Origin: Oligoflexia bacterium
GTDB lineage: Bacteria > Bdellovibrionota > UBA1018
Length of the DNA: 14,988 nt
Direction of reading: 5' to 3'
NCBI GenBank assembly: GCA_903858195.1
Contig: CAIOHW010000377.1
Span: 1 to 14,988, forward strand
The notes beneath the pieces are model-generated. The model saw nothing but the letters and a program-made list of their open reading frames with translations. It ran no database searches and was not told the origin of the DNA. Position 1 is the first letter of the stretch. The number at the start of each line of letters is the position of its first letter. The position numbers and the translations under genes were made by a program. This document shows positions 1 through 6,445 of the stretch, one piece after another.

Positions 1-543
1 ATCGAGCAGGGCAAGGGCCTCGGGGTACCGGCGCTGGCGCATCAAGCGTTCGAGATGTTTCCACAGCAGGGGGTGACCCTGAAGCCCGTCTGTGAGGGGA
101 TTTTGATCGACCCTTCCATCCAGCAGGCCATCGGCAAGCGCCTTGAGATAGATCCGGGTGTCGGGGTCGGTGGTGTGCTTGAGAGCCATCCCAAGATCGA
201 GCCGCGCCTGCTTTTCATCCCCGCGCCTGAGCGAGTCATGGAAAATCTCAATGGCTGGTTCGGCCTTGCTTTCGCCAGTCGGTAAGGCGAGCGCCTTTAA
301 AAAGTACTCGCGCGCCTTATCCTTAAACCCGTGTGCGCCGAGCTCCCGCGCGGCCACGAGATGAACGAGGTACACCCGGTCGCGATCGAGCCTTTGACCC
401 TTTAGGGCAGAGAGCGCAGCAGACTCGATCCGCCGGAGATCACCGTTTGATACGAGCGGAGATGAAAGCGCGGACACGGGGGCGGCTGCCGCGATCAGCG
501 CCATGCCCAGGAGCAAACCATTCTTGGCAAAATTGGGCGTCAC
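1..543 (-). CDS. Exported protein of unknown function, helical-repeat-like (3' part outside window)
   Basis: A minus-strand frame opens at a GTG (543-541) and stays open to the window edge, giving 181 codons with no stop. The first 26 residues form a Sec signal peptide: Lys near the N-terminus, hydrophobic core LLLGMALIAAAA, then a likely cut after APVSA. The mature part is hydrophilic and rich in Ala, Leu, Arg and Asp, with paired-helix phrases such as AARELGAHGFKDKAREYFLKA and LDLGMALKHTTDPDTRIYLKA split by short turns. This resembles TPR or Sel1-type solenoids, but I cannot fix repeat units. A GAGG lies 10 nt before the GTG; a nearby ATG at 558 is in a frame that stops quickly. It lies 45 nt after the CheY-like gene on the same strand, so it may share that transcript. 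No function can be assigned. Confidence 0.7.
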   Translation of the reverse strand, partial: MTPNFAKNGLLLGMALIAAAAPVSALSSPLVSNGDLRRIESAALSALKGQRLDRDRVYLVHLVAARELGAHGFKDKAREYFLKALALPTGESKAEPAIEIFHDSLRRGDEKQARLDLGMALKHTTDPDTRIYLKALADGLLDGRVDQNPLTDGLQGHPLLWKHLERLMRQRRYPEALALLD

Positions 544-588
544 CGGCTTCAAGCCTCATCGTTCCGAGGGGCTGGCAGGCTCAACCTC

Positions 589-978
589 TCAGTGGAGCCG
601 TTTGAAGGCAGCTTCGATCTTGCGGCGCAGGTCATCGTCCGAGATCGGCTTTTCCATGTAGTGAGTTGCACCGAGCTCAAGTGCACGCCTCATCAGGGTG
701 GGCTCGACCTCACAGCTCACCACGATGAACGGAAGGCCCTTGGTCTCTTCGCGTGCCCGAAGCTGGCCCAGGAGTTCAAGGCCATTCATCTCCGGCATGT
801 GATGGTCGCACAGCACGAGGTCGTACTTGGGGCGACCCTCAATCTGAGCAAGCGCGGTGTGGCCATTTGCGGCCTCCTCGACCTCGTTTGCGCCGATCGC
901 TTTCAACATGCGCACGAGCATCGCACGTGTGCTCCTTGCGTCATCCACCACCAGTACTCTGCCTAAAAGATGATTCAT
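589..978 (-). CDS. Stand-alone CheY-like response regulator receiver
   Basis: Single REC domain of 129 residues and nothing else, the size of CheY. All receiver landmarks are present: acidic pair D12-D13 after RVLVV, phospho-acceptor D58 in DLVLCDHHMPEMNG, S88 at the Thr/Ser switch position (VVSCEV), and K110 in the MEKP motif. It should be phosphorylated by a histidine kinase not in this window and act by protein-protein contact in the cytoplasm. The frame extends upstream to 1104, but those 42 residues overlap the preceding gene and are not receiver-like, so the start is set at the ATG MNHLLGRVLVVDD. It begins 37 nt after the REC-CheX stop, so co-transcription is likely. The natural inference is that the CheX domain next door dephosphorylates this or a sister CheY. 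Family assignment is certain; output is not. Confidence 0.93.
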   Translation of the reverse strand: MNHLLGRVLVVDDARSTRAMLVRMLKAIGANEVEEAANGHTALAQIEGRPKYDLVLCDHHMPEMNGLELLGQLRAREETKGLPFIVVSCEVEPTLMRRALELGATHYMEKPISDDDLRRKIEAAFKRLH

Positions 979-1015
979 AATGGCACCAGAATATCCGGGT
1001 TTCGGCTGGTTTTCC

Positions 1016-1942
1016 TCAACCAACTGGAACCAGAACGACTTCGATTTGAAACTTGCCCGAATCCGTCGAAAAAGTGACGGCCACACAGGCGCCGGCAGCG
1101 TCATGCTTGACGGAGTGCCCCCTTCCGACAGTCACACTGGGAACTTTTTGGCGAATCACATGCCCGAGATCGTTGAGCGGCTTCTTGGCGATACCCATGA
1201 TCTGGTTGCAGATTTCTGACGCGACGTCCTGATTTTTCTCGTCAATCCCGGTCACAGTCTTTGCAAGCATGGTCGACGCGATGGCGCAAAAGCAGGACTC
1301 CTGAAAGGAGACCGAAAAGCTGCCCTTGTAGGTATCGCTATCGATGACCATCACGCCCGAGATGTCTCCGCTCGGCTGCCCGGGTTGCTTGACGTAGAGG
1401 CCCTCCCTCTTGGAGTCGGTCTTGGCAAAGACCTTCACGATGTCGAGGGTCGCCGTGAGAAAGGGGTTCACAAACTCGATGTCAAAGCCTCCCTTGGCTG
1501 CCTGCGGCTTGGGCTTTGGGGGCTCGGGGATCTTGAAAAGCTCGCGGAAGTTCTTTTCGAGCACCTTGGGTTGCAGCGGAAATCCGTGCAGCACCGCAGT
1601 TGGAAGATCAGTCATGAGCTCGAAGTCATCCACCGTGGCAGAGATCACATAGATGCCGCCGGGCATGTTTTCTGGGGCGATTTTAGCGATAAACGAGATC
1701 ACGCCGTTGCCGGCCAGGGGCTCGACCCGCGTGTCTGCGATGAGGAGATCAAACTTCTGGTTTTTAGTCTTGGGCATCGCCTCCTTGATGGAGGTGGCCT
1801 CAAGAATTTTTGCCTCGGGCGTAATGCCCTTGAGCGCTGCGATCGTTGCTGCGCGTGTTGCATCATCCTGATCGATGATGAGTACCGAAGGTTTGGGAAG
1901 CGGCGCTGGTGCGCCTGCTGAACCTAGTGCTAGGTCAACCAT
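1016..1942 (-). CDS. Degenerate receiver fused to CheX-type phosphatase domain
   Basis: 308 residues in two domains. Residues about 18-135 form a receiver fold: VLIID at 20-24, candidate phospho-Asp D70 in FDLLIADTR, ISAT at 100-103. A Pro/Lys linker (PEPPKPKPQ, about 139-147) leads to a CheX/CheC-family domain at about 152-308. That domain opens with FDIEFVNPFLTATLDIVK and carries the family ExxN signature, E243-I-C-N246, in ASEICNQIMG. CheX dephosphorylates CheY-P using the Glu and Asn of this motif, so phosphatase activity is expected. The receiver is degenerate: the second residue of the acidic pair is Gln (Q25) and the conserved Lys before Pro is Gln (Q124), so normal phospho-switching may be lost. 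Start ATG has AGGTGG 6 nt upstream (1949-1954). It is first in a likely operon with the CheY-like gene. Confidence 0.9.
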   Translation of the reverse strand: MVDLALGSAGAPAPLPKPSVLIIDQDDATRAATIAALKGITPEAKILEATSIKEAMPKTKNQKFDLLIADTRVEPLAGNGVISFIAKIAPENMPGGIYVISATVDDFELMTDLPTAVLHGFPLQPKVLEKNFRELFKIPEPPKPKPQAAKGGFDIEFVNPFLTATLDIVKVFAKTDSKREGLYVKQPGQPSGDISGVMVIDSDTYKGSFSVSFQESCFCAIASTMLAKTVTGIDEKNQDVASEICNQIMGIAKKPLNDLGHVIRQKVPSVTVGRGHSVKHDAAGACVAVTFSTDSGKFQIEVVLVPVG

Positions 1943-1991
1943 ACAGAGCCACCTGAATGTGATTCATATCGAGCTCGAACCTCATATCCAG

Positions 1992-2006
1992 ACTCTAGGA
2001 TAGAGT
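1992..2006. repeat. Small inverted repeat upstream of REC-CheX gene
   Basis: ACTCTA (1992-1997) and TAGAGT (2001-2006) are perfect 6-bp arms around GGA. The element lies 50 bp upstream of the REC-CheX start, in the 106-bp gap after the M48-like gene, so it could be an operator half-site pair or a 5' UTR hairpin. It has no T-tract. A 6-bp arm also occurs by chance, so functional assignment is weak. Confidence 0.3.
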
Positions 2007-2032
2007 AGACACACTGCAGTTGCCAGCTCCGT

Positions 2033-2045
2033 GCAACAGGGTTGC
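2033..2045 (-). terminator. Short hairpin just after the M48-like gene stop
   Basis: GCAAC and GTTGC pair perfectly around a 3-nt loop, starting 3 nt beyond the TGA of the peptidase gene. There is no T-tract on either side, so at best it is a pause or weak 3' end. Confidence 0.2.
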
Positions 2046-2048
2046 GCG

Positions 2049-2993
2049 TCAGTCCATTGACGTCGCTGATGCTACTGGAGCAAACCAGCAGCGGGGGCGG
2101 GCCCCCTCAAAGAACGTCCCAAGCGAAAAGCAGCTCTGCCGCCGGGCCTGTCGCTCGGAATACCGATCGAGGAGGGGCCCGAAGTTTCCCGAGAGCCATT
2201 TGCCCGGGATCACCGTCTCGTCGCGAGTTTGCGCACACAGTGCGCCCTCAAGATAGGTGTCCAACCGACACTGCGCGGCCGGATGAAGTGCGCTGGTCCG
2301 TGCAATCAAGCCCACATCCCGAAGTCCGAACGCCGGCACCGGCTCCTTGCGGAGGGCTGCCAGCAGGCCTGCAAGCGACTGTGATGCATCGGCGATGCGA
2401 TAGCAGAGGTTTCGGTCCGCCTCCTGCTGCCATGCCCGGTTGCATTGGGTCGCAGCAAAGGGATCCACCGTGGAGGCATGGCGCGCATTCTCGTCTTGGT
2501 CTCGTCCCCAAAGCGCGCGGGCACATGACTGGGTGGCAAAGTAGTCCGACTCGCCCTCAACCGAGACCGCTGAAAAGCCGCCCAATACCGATGGTTTGAA
2601 GGGATATCCCGCAAACAGGTGTCCGAGCTCGTGACAGACGACGAGCTGAAAGCCGTCCGGGGTCACCTCAGGTCGCCGCGCGAGCCCCCCTTTCATCGTG
2701 ATGATCCAGACCGGGCCCAGGTGGATGGCAAATGCATTTACCGTCGGATCCTCCCAGTCGAGGTCGGCCGAAAGCCCCGCGTGATGCGCCTCTGCAAGAG
2801 GCTGATAATGGCGGACGGCGCGTTCGATCAGGGTGCGAAACAGGGGCTCGTCGATATTGGCATCCGATCGCCCGATCCGATCTTCGAGGTGCAGGTCATT
2901 GGGGGGCAGGATCGATGCATGGGCCTGCCCTGCGCCGAGGAGCTCAGGGACCAGAAACAGGGCGCAGAACACCGCTACCGGGAAGTGACGCAT
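2049..2993 (-). CDS. Secreted M48-like zinc metallopeptidase
   Basis: 314 residues with a Sec signal peptide (hydrophobic core VAVFCALFLVPELLGAG, likely cut after AHA at 26). HELGH at 121-125 supplies two zinc His ligands and the catalytic Glu. EGESD at 146-150 fits the ExxxD third-ligand motif of gluzincins of family M48. M48-like context is present on both sides: NAFAIHLGPVWIITMKGG before the active site, as in the 'NAfa...g.i.i..gl' segment, and SALHP...CRLDTY downstream, like the 'sHP...eR' motif of M48. There are no transmembrane segments after the signal, so it is a soluble exported enzyme, unlike HtpX. Six or more mature-part cysteines suggest disulfides. The start ATG has only AAGG about 1-4 nt upstream, a weak site, but the signal peptide supports it. 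Substrate unknown. Confidence 0.85.
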   Translation of the reverse strand: MRHFPVAVFCALFLVPELLGAGQAHASILPPNDLHLEDRIGRSDANIDEPLFRTLIERAVRHYQPLAEAHHAGLSADLDWEDPTVNAFAIHLGPVWIITMKGGLARRPEVTPDGFQLVVCHELGHLFAGYPFKPSVLGGFSAVSVEGESDYFATQSCARALWGRDQDENARHASTVDPFAATQCNRAWQQEADRNLCYRIADASQSLAGLLAALRKEPVPAFGLRDVGLIARTSALHPAAQCRLDTYLEGALCAQTRDETVIPGKWLSGNFGPLLDRYSERQARRQSCFSLGTFFEGARPRCWFAPVASATSMD

Positions 2994-3055
2994 GCCTTTG
3001 AGTTAAACCGGATTTTTGGTGCCGGTCCAACGCCTTTTGGGTCGCGCCCCAGACG

Positions 3056-3376
3056 CTAGGGGAGCGTAACCTCGCTCAAGACTTCGAGGATCCGGCGTCT
3101 GGCCGTGAAACGCCCTGCAAAACGGGCCTCCGTCTGTGCGCGCAGCCGGGGAGCGTGCTCCGCAATGTAGCGATCAATCGTCTCGCGGTCGCGAGCCAGA
3201 TAATGAATCACCCATTGGACACCCGACGCGGAGGCACCGGGCTCCTCGGCCGTGAACCATCTGGCCGACTCAAAGCCCCCCGCCCGGATCACCTCCGGAA
3301 TGTGATCACCCAAGAAGGCCGCATATTCGATAAAAACAGACGAATCGACCTGCAGGGACACTTCGTAGACGTGCAT
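3056..3376 (-). CDS. DUF4286 family protein
   Basis: About 106 residues matching the DUF4286 pattern: an N-terminal HVYEVSLQVDSSV beta strand, then FLGDHIPEVIRAGGFESARWF (the family 'w...HIpevl.tGcF' motif), a WVIHYLARDRETIDRYI segment, and HAPRLRAQTEARFAGRFTARRRILE near the end. The fold is predicted to be a small ferredoxin-like alpha/beta domain. The biochemical role of the family is unknown. No signal peptide, so it is cytoplasmic. The gene starts inside the stop of the ceramidase-like gene (TGATG, sharing one base), with GGAG 5 nt upstream of the ATG (3382-3385). That is a classic translational coupling. A GTG one codon earlier (3379) is an alternative. The contrast is odd: a cytosolic small protein coupled to an exported hydrolase. 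Confidence 0.85.
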   Translation of the reverse strand: MHVYEVSLQVDSSVFIEYAAFLGDHIPEVIRAGGFESARWFTAEEPGASASGVQWVIHYLARDRETIDRYIAEHAPRLRAQTEARFAGRFTARRRILEVLSEVTLP

Positions 3377-4707
3377 CACTGCTCCAATAGTGTGGCGTGC
3401 GCCTCAAGCAGGCGTGTGGTGCCCTCGGCACCATGAAGGCTCGAGCACGACTCGTAGCTGCTGTGAGCGTATTCTTCGGGAGTGGTGAAATAGGCCATGT
3501 GGTCATTGCTCAGTCCCAGCACCCAGGACTGAGCCGCGCCGGCCTCGCGCGCAAGCCGCCTGAGTTCAAGTCCGAGGAGCGTCGTCGGCTCGCCGGGCCA
3601 GGTCATCATCACCATGTCGCCCAATCGAATCGAGAGCACATGGGTGTCGCGATTGAGGAGCGGCCCAAGATAGAGGCGCAGGCCCGAGAGGATGAACTTT
3701 TGGATCGACTTCTGCTCAACGCAGCCCTTGATATTGATGTTTGCCCTCGGGAGGCGGACATTGCGCCTCGAGACGCTCCAGCTCCCCTCGATGGCACGCG
3801 TGCCCCCGAGCGAATCGATTGCCTGTTCGGCAAACATGCGCCCTGAGTCCTCCATGGATTGCGCAGGCTTGATATCGCCCTCGGCCGCGTTGATGTAGAG
3901 CACCACGGGCGAAAGGGAATCGATGCCCATTCCTGAGACATGATTGAACTCGGCCAGCCGCCCCTCAAGAGCGCGCTCGATCGAGCCCAGCACATCTGAA
4001 CTAAAGAGGTGATTCTTCATGCCCAGCGAAGTGCCGTGGATTGCCAGATTGGCGACCGCCCCGAGCCATCGCCCCTCTTCAGAGCGTACCCAAAGCATAT
4101 TGGCATTGCGATCCACCGGGCCATTCGGGTCACGACGGTTGTTTTGAAGGCCCTGTGCCTCAAAGCCCGAGGCCAGGAGCGAGGCGGGCTCAAGCCGGGC
4201 CACAGCACTCCTCACGCTCGTTGCAACCCCATCGAGAAACTGGGCATAGATCTTTTTGCTGAACTTGTCGGCAGCCAAAAATTCCCAGACGCGGTTCTTG
4301 AAGATCGTGCCCGGTCCGCTGTGTGTGTGGGTGGCGGACATCACAAAGTTGTCCTGCCTGACGCCCAGATCAGAAAGCTCGCGAATGAGGTCGTCGCGAA
4401 GCATCGGGTCTGCGCCCACGATATCGAGGCTCACAAAAAACAGGCGCTCGCCGGCGCGATCGAGGACCAGCACCTTGCTGCGAATCGGGTCGAGCTTGCC
4501 CGTGGTTGGCGCAAGATAGGTTGCATACGGATGCTTGTTGAACATGTCCCAGGGGATCAGGCGACGATCGCCCCCGCCAAATCCGGCAAGCGGAACTCCG
4601 ATCGGGGGCGTGACGTCCTCGGCATGCATGCCGGCACGAAGCCCAGTGTCTTCGGCAAGTGCGGACGAAGCAGATACGAGCGCGAGGAGCAGGAGGATCT
4701 TTTTCAT
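3376..4707 (-). CDS. Exported neutral/alkaline ceramidase-family protein, N-terminal domain type
   Basis: 443 residues with a Sec signal (MKKILLLLALVSASSALA, cut near 18). Family landmarks in order: AGMHAEDVTPPIGVPLAGFG (25-44), SATHTHSGPGT with H127/H129 (zinc/catalytic His), NRRDPNGPVDRN (190-201), IHGTSLG with H224, GDIKP (277-281), WPGEPTTLLG with E373, and NDHMAYFTTPEEYAHSSYES (401-420) holding the conserved Tyr. Neutral ceramidases hydrolyse ceramide to sphingosine and fatty acid. Two departures matter. The catalytic Ser of the GDxSP motif is Lys280 here, and the C-terminal Ig-like domain of characterised ceramidases is missing, leaving only the catalytic domain length. The protein may therefore act on another amide, or bind without hydrolysing. 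It is coupled to the DUF4286 gene and starts 50 nt downstream of a hairpin. Confidence 0.85.
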   Translation of the reverse strand: MKKILLLLALVSASSALAEDTGLRAGMHAEDVTPPIGVPLAGFGGGDRRLIPWDMFNKHPYATYLAPTTGKLDPIRSKVLVLDRAGERLFFVSLDIVGADPMLRDDLIRELSDLGVRQDNFVMSATHTHSGPGTIFKNRVWEFLAADKFSKKIYAQFLDGVATSVRSAVARLEPASLLASGFEAQGLQNNRRDPNGPVDRNANMLWVRSEEGRWLGAVANLAIHGTSLGMKNHLFSSDVLGSIERALEGRLAEFNHVSGMGIDSLSPVVLYINAAEGDIKPAQSMEDSGRMFAEQAIDSLGGTRAIEGSWSVSRRNVRLPRANINIKGCVEQKSIQKFILSGLRLYLGPLLNRDTHVLSIRLGDMVMMTWPGEPTTLLGLELRRLAREAGAAQSWVLGLSNDHMAYFTTPEEYAHSSYESCSSLHGAEGTTRLLEAHATLLEQ

Positions 4708-4757
4708 GTCCCTTCAGAGTACTTCCAATCAGACTTGCAGAAAAGCGCGTCACAAAT

Positions 4758-4795
4758 GCAAAGTGCCGGGAGCGTCTCCGCCTCCGGCACTTTGC
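4758..4795 (-). terminator. Strong hairpin, probable terminator of the 6364-4820 unit
   Basis: GCAAAGTGCCGG (4758-4769) and CCGGCACTTTGC (4784-4795) form a perfect 12-bp inverted repeat around a 14-nt loop. It sits 24 nt past the stop of the small exported protein and before the ceramidase-like gene. Stem ends carry AAAG/CTTT, and ATTTGTG follows on the minus strand, so the U-tract is weak and the hairpin could work in either direction. Position and stem length favour a terminator. Confidence 0.6.
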
Positions 4796-4812
4796 GACAC
4801 TAAACTGACACT

Positions 4813-4826
4813 CCGCTGATCAGCGG
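4813..4826. repeat. 14-bp perfect palindrome across a stop codon
   Basis: CCGCTGATCAGCGG is self-complementary and includes the TGA of the small exported protein gene. It lies 17 bp from the 12-bp-stem hairpin. With no loop it is more likely a protein site or chance than an RNA hairpin. Confidence 0.35.
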
Positions 4827-5380
4827 TACAGGTCGCGGCAGATCCGATCTCCGTAAAAGTCGATGACCTTTTCTTGCAGGTACTGGGCGAACTCAGCCTC
4901 GGTGACGCGGGTGATGCCGCCTCCGGGCTTGCGGACGCGCCACACCGTTTCGACCCTGCCGTTTTTGCGGGAGCTCGTCGTATAGGCCACGCGTCCACCG
5001 AGATGGGCCTGAATGGCCAGATCGTCAAAGCCGAGATCGATCGACATCTCGAGGATTTGGCCGCCGTTACGCTTCCAGACGAAGTGCGTGTAGCCCTGGT
5101 GGTTCATGGCGTCCTGCGTGGCAAACAATACGTGGGCCTTGAGGTCGCCTGACTCCGCCACCCGCACCAGAACATCGCGAGCATTGCGCGCACGCACTGA
5201 ACCCGGCAGGCGAGGGTCACGGCCATCGACCACGGCAAAACCGCAGCTCACCGCCGCATCGACGAGCCCGCGCTGAACCATCTGTGCGTAGTCCGAAGGA
5301 CGGTTGAACGACTCATTCGCCTGTGCCGAACCCATCACCATCGCAAACGCCAATGCCATCGAGAAGAGCAGGTTTTTCAT
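4820..5380 (-). CDS. Small exported protein of unknown function
   Basis: 186 residues. The first 22 are a clear Sec signal peptide (Lys at position 3, core LLFSMALAFAMVMG, cut after AQA). The mature part is soluble and mixed alpha/beta, with just two cysteines, C46 and one near the C-terminus (RICRDLYR), which could form a disulfide in the periplasm. I see no catalytic motif. Phrases such as GQILEMSIDLGFDDLAIQAHLGG and VETVWRVRKPGGGI look like paired beta strands. The start ATG has a good Shine-Dalgarno (AGAGGA, 4 nt upstream), placed immediately after the TAA of the upstream membrane-protein gene 9 nt away, so the two are surely one transcript. A strong hairpin follows the stop. I do not recognise a family. 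Confidence 0.85.
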   Translation of the reverse strand: MKNLLFSMALAFAMVMGSAQANESFNRPSDYAQMVQRGLVDAAVSCGFAVVDGRDPRLPGSVRARNARDVLVRVAESGDLKAHVLFATQDAMNHQGYTHFVWKRNGGQILEMSIDLGFDDLAIQAHLGGRVAYTTSSRKNGRVETVWRVRKPGGGITRVTEAEFAQYLQEKVIDFYGDRICRDLYR

Positions 5381-5389
5381 ATCTTCCTC

Positions 5390-6364
5390 TTATTGAGTGG
5401 ATCTGCCGGAGTCAATCGCGCGAAGAGCCGACTCAAGTGCCGCACCCCATCGTTTCATGCCCCGGCTGCGCAGCCAGTCGGCGGACCTCAAAACCCCCCG
5501 CACCAGGAGGGGCGTCCTCATGACAAAAAAGAAGAAAAAGCCAACGCCCACGGGGCGCAGGAGCTTCCACACGAGATGGCCCCCCTCGTGGTCTGAAAAC
5601 CTCAAAAAAATCAAAGTCAAAGCCAGAGAAATGAGGAACAGAGGCCTGAACAAGTCACGCACCGCGCCGGCAAGCGCGGCCCGAACACCAGGGGCTTGCG
5701 CGCTCTGCCGAAGCGTACCTCCTCTGGCGATTTGGGTGAGGCGGGCCCGATAGGTCTCGAAGCGAGCCTCCGAAAGCCGGAATCCCACCACGGCAAGAAT
5801 CCCGGCAAGCGCCATCTTGAGAAGGACCAGAGCGGCAAGCCAGCTCCAAAGGCCGTATTTGCCCAGATAATGGTCGGCCATGTCCTGCAAAAGGCTTCCG
5901 TACAGTAGCGTATAAAGTGCCAGCGGTTGCACGAAGGACCAGGCGGACGCGAGCATCGAGCCGACGACCGCTCCAAACTGACTTGTCCCTAGCGCAGCCG
6001 TTCCGGCTCCGTAGAGCAGTCCCTGCATGGAAATCGCGAGCATGGGGGTGAGCTTCTTTCCGGCCGGCGAGAGCGACTTCAGGCAAGCCGCCACGGTCGA
6101 TACCCCCACCGGGAGGCTTCTTGCGCCGGGAAGTCCGCGCGCCTGCGAGAGCGCCCGGGAGATGAAGAATCCCTGATTCAGCGAAAGAAGATACCCCGCA
6201 AAGGGAAGATGGAGTCCGTGCATGAGACTTCCCAGACCCACTTCGATCAGGGTCAGGGACGCCGATTCCCGGCCGATGATCTCGGCCGTAACCGATTGCG
6301 GGCTTGGGGGTGTCGCCACGGACATACTGTTGGTCGTCAGCTCAGCCACTATAATGGTGATCAT
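5390..6364 (-). CDS. Polytopic inner-membrane protein of unknown function
   Basis: Up to 324 residues with about six hydrophobic segments: residues about 37-63, 106-126, 130-160, 172-195, 240-256 and 270-292. The best-marked region is GSLMHGLHLPFAGYLLSLNQGF (about 45-66), followed by CLKSLSPAGKKLTPMLAISMQGLLYGAG (94-121). These dense Gly/His/Pro/Gln-rich segments look functionally constrained, transporter-like or enzyme-like, but I cannot name the family. A basic loop (about 200-238) lies between the N- and C-terminal groups of helices, and FFFFF (276-280) lies in the last helix. The start is uncertain: Met14 (6325, MSVATPPSPQ) is as likely, since the first 13 codons would overlap a consensus TATAAT of the divergent gene. 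It is first gene of a two-gene unit with the small exported protein. Confidence 0.8.
   Translation of the reverse strand: MITIIVAELTTNSMSVATPPSPQSVTAEIIGRESASLTLIEVGLGSLMHGLHLPFAGYLLSLNQGFFISRALSQARGLPGARSLPVGVSTVAACLKSLSPAGKKLTPMLAISMQGLLYGAGTAALGTSQFGAVVGSMLASAWSFVQPLALYTLLYGSLLQDMADHYLGKYGLWSWLAALVLLKMALAGILAVVGFRLSEARFETYRARLTQIARGGTLRQSAQAPGVRAALAGAVRDLFRPLFLISLALTLIFLRFSDHEGGHLVWKLLRPVGVGFFFFFVMRTPLLVRGVLRSADWLRSRGMKRWGAALESALRAIDSGRSTQ
6350..6355 (+). promoter_or_regulatory. Consensus -10 box (TATAAT) for the metzincin gene
   Basis: TATAAT is a perfect sigma70-type -10 hexamer on the plus strand, 96 bp before the signal-peptide coding of the metzincin. The -35 region 17 bp upstream (CTGTTG, 6327-6332) matches poorly, so the promoter may be extended or activator-dependent. 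It lies where a promoter for the divergent plus-strand genes is needed. Confidence 0.45.
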
Positions 6365-6433
6365 GCTTCAGATTCGTTTGCGTGTCGCTTCGTGGGGTGC
6401 CCGGGCTGCGTTTTTTCGGGTCACAACCCAGAT

Positions 6434-6438
6434 GAGGG
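6434..6438 (+). promoter_or_regulatory. Shine-Dalgarno-like GAGGG before the signal peptide of the metzincin
   Basis: GAGGG is 7 nt from an in-frame CTG (6446) and 10 nt from an ATT (6449), exactly where the hydrophobic signal sequence begins. It is the only good ribosome-binding candidate near the N-terminus and is why the CDS is started at 6446 rather than at GTG 6392 or ATG 6482. Confidence 0.35.
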
Positions 6439-6445
6439 TTCAGTT

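Noticed and set aside
979..1104. 42-residue N-terminal extension of the CheY-like protein
   Set aside because: It lies inside the 3' end of the REC-CheX gene and is not receiver sequence; the ATG at 978 starts exactly at the REC domain.
1935..1967. Eleven-codon leader-like frame (MNHIQVALYG) overlapping the REC-CheX start
   Set aside because: No regulatory codon bias, no ribosome-binding site of its own, and the REC-CheX gene has a proper AGGTGG; most likely chance.
3007..3026. ACCGG/CCGGT inverted repeat between the DUF4286 and M48-like genes
   Set aside because: Five-bp arms with a 10-nt loop and only a TTT after it; too weak to call a terminator.
4009..4803. 264-codon plus-strand open frame
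   Set aside because: Antisense to the ceramidase-like gene, whose motifs are unmistakable; the plus-strand product is Arg/His/Ala-rich with no domain or signal, typical of GC-rich shadow frames.
6209..6445. N-terminal extension of the metzincin to ATG 6209
   Set aside because: Would overlap the divergent membrane-protein gene by over 100 bp, and the added residues are His/Arg-rich with no leader character; the signal peptide starts only near 6446.
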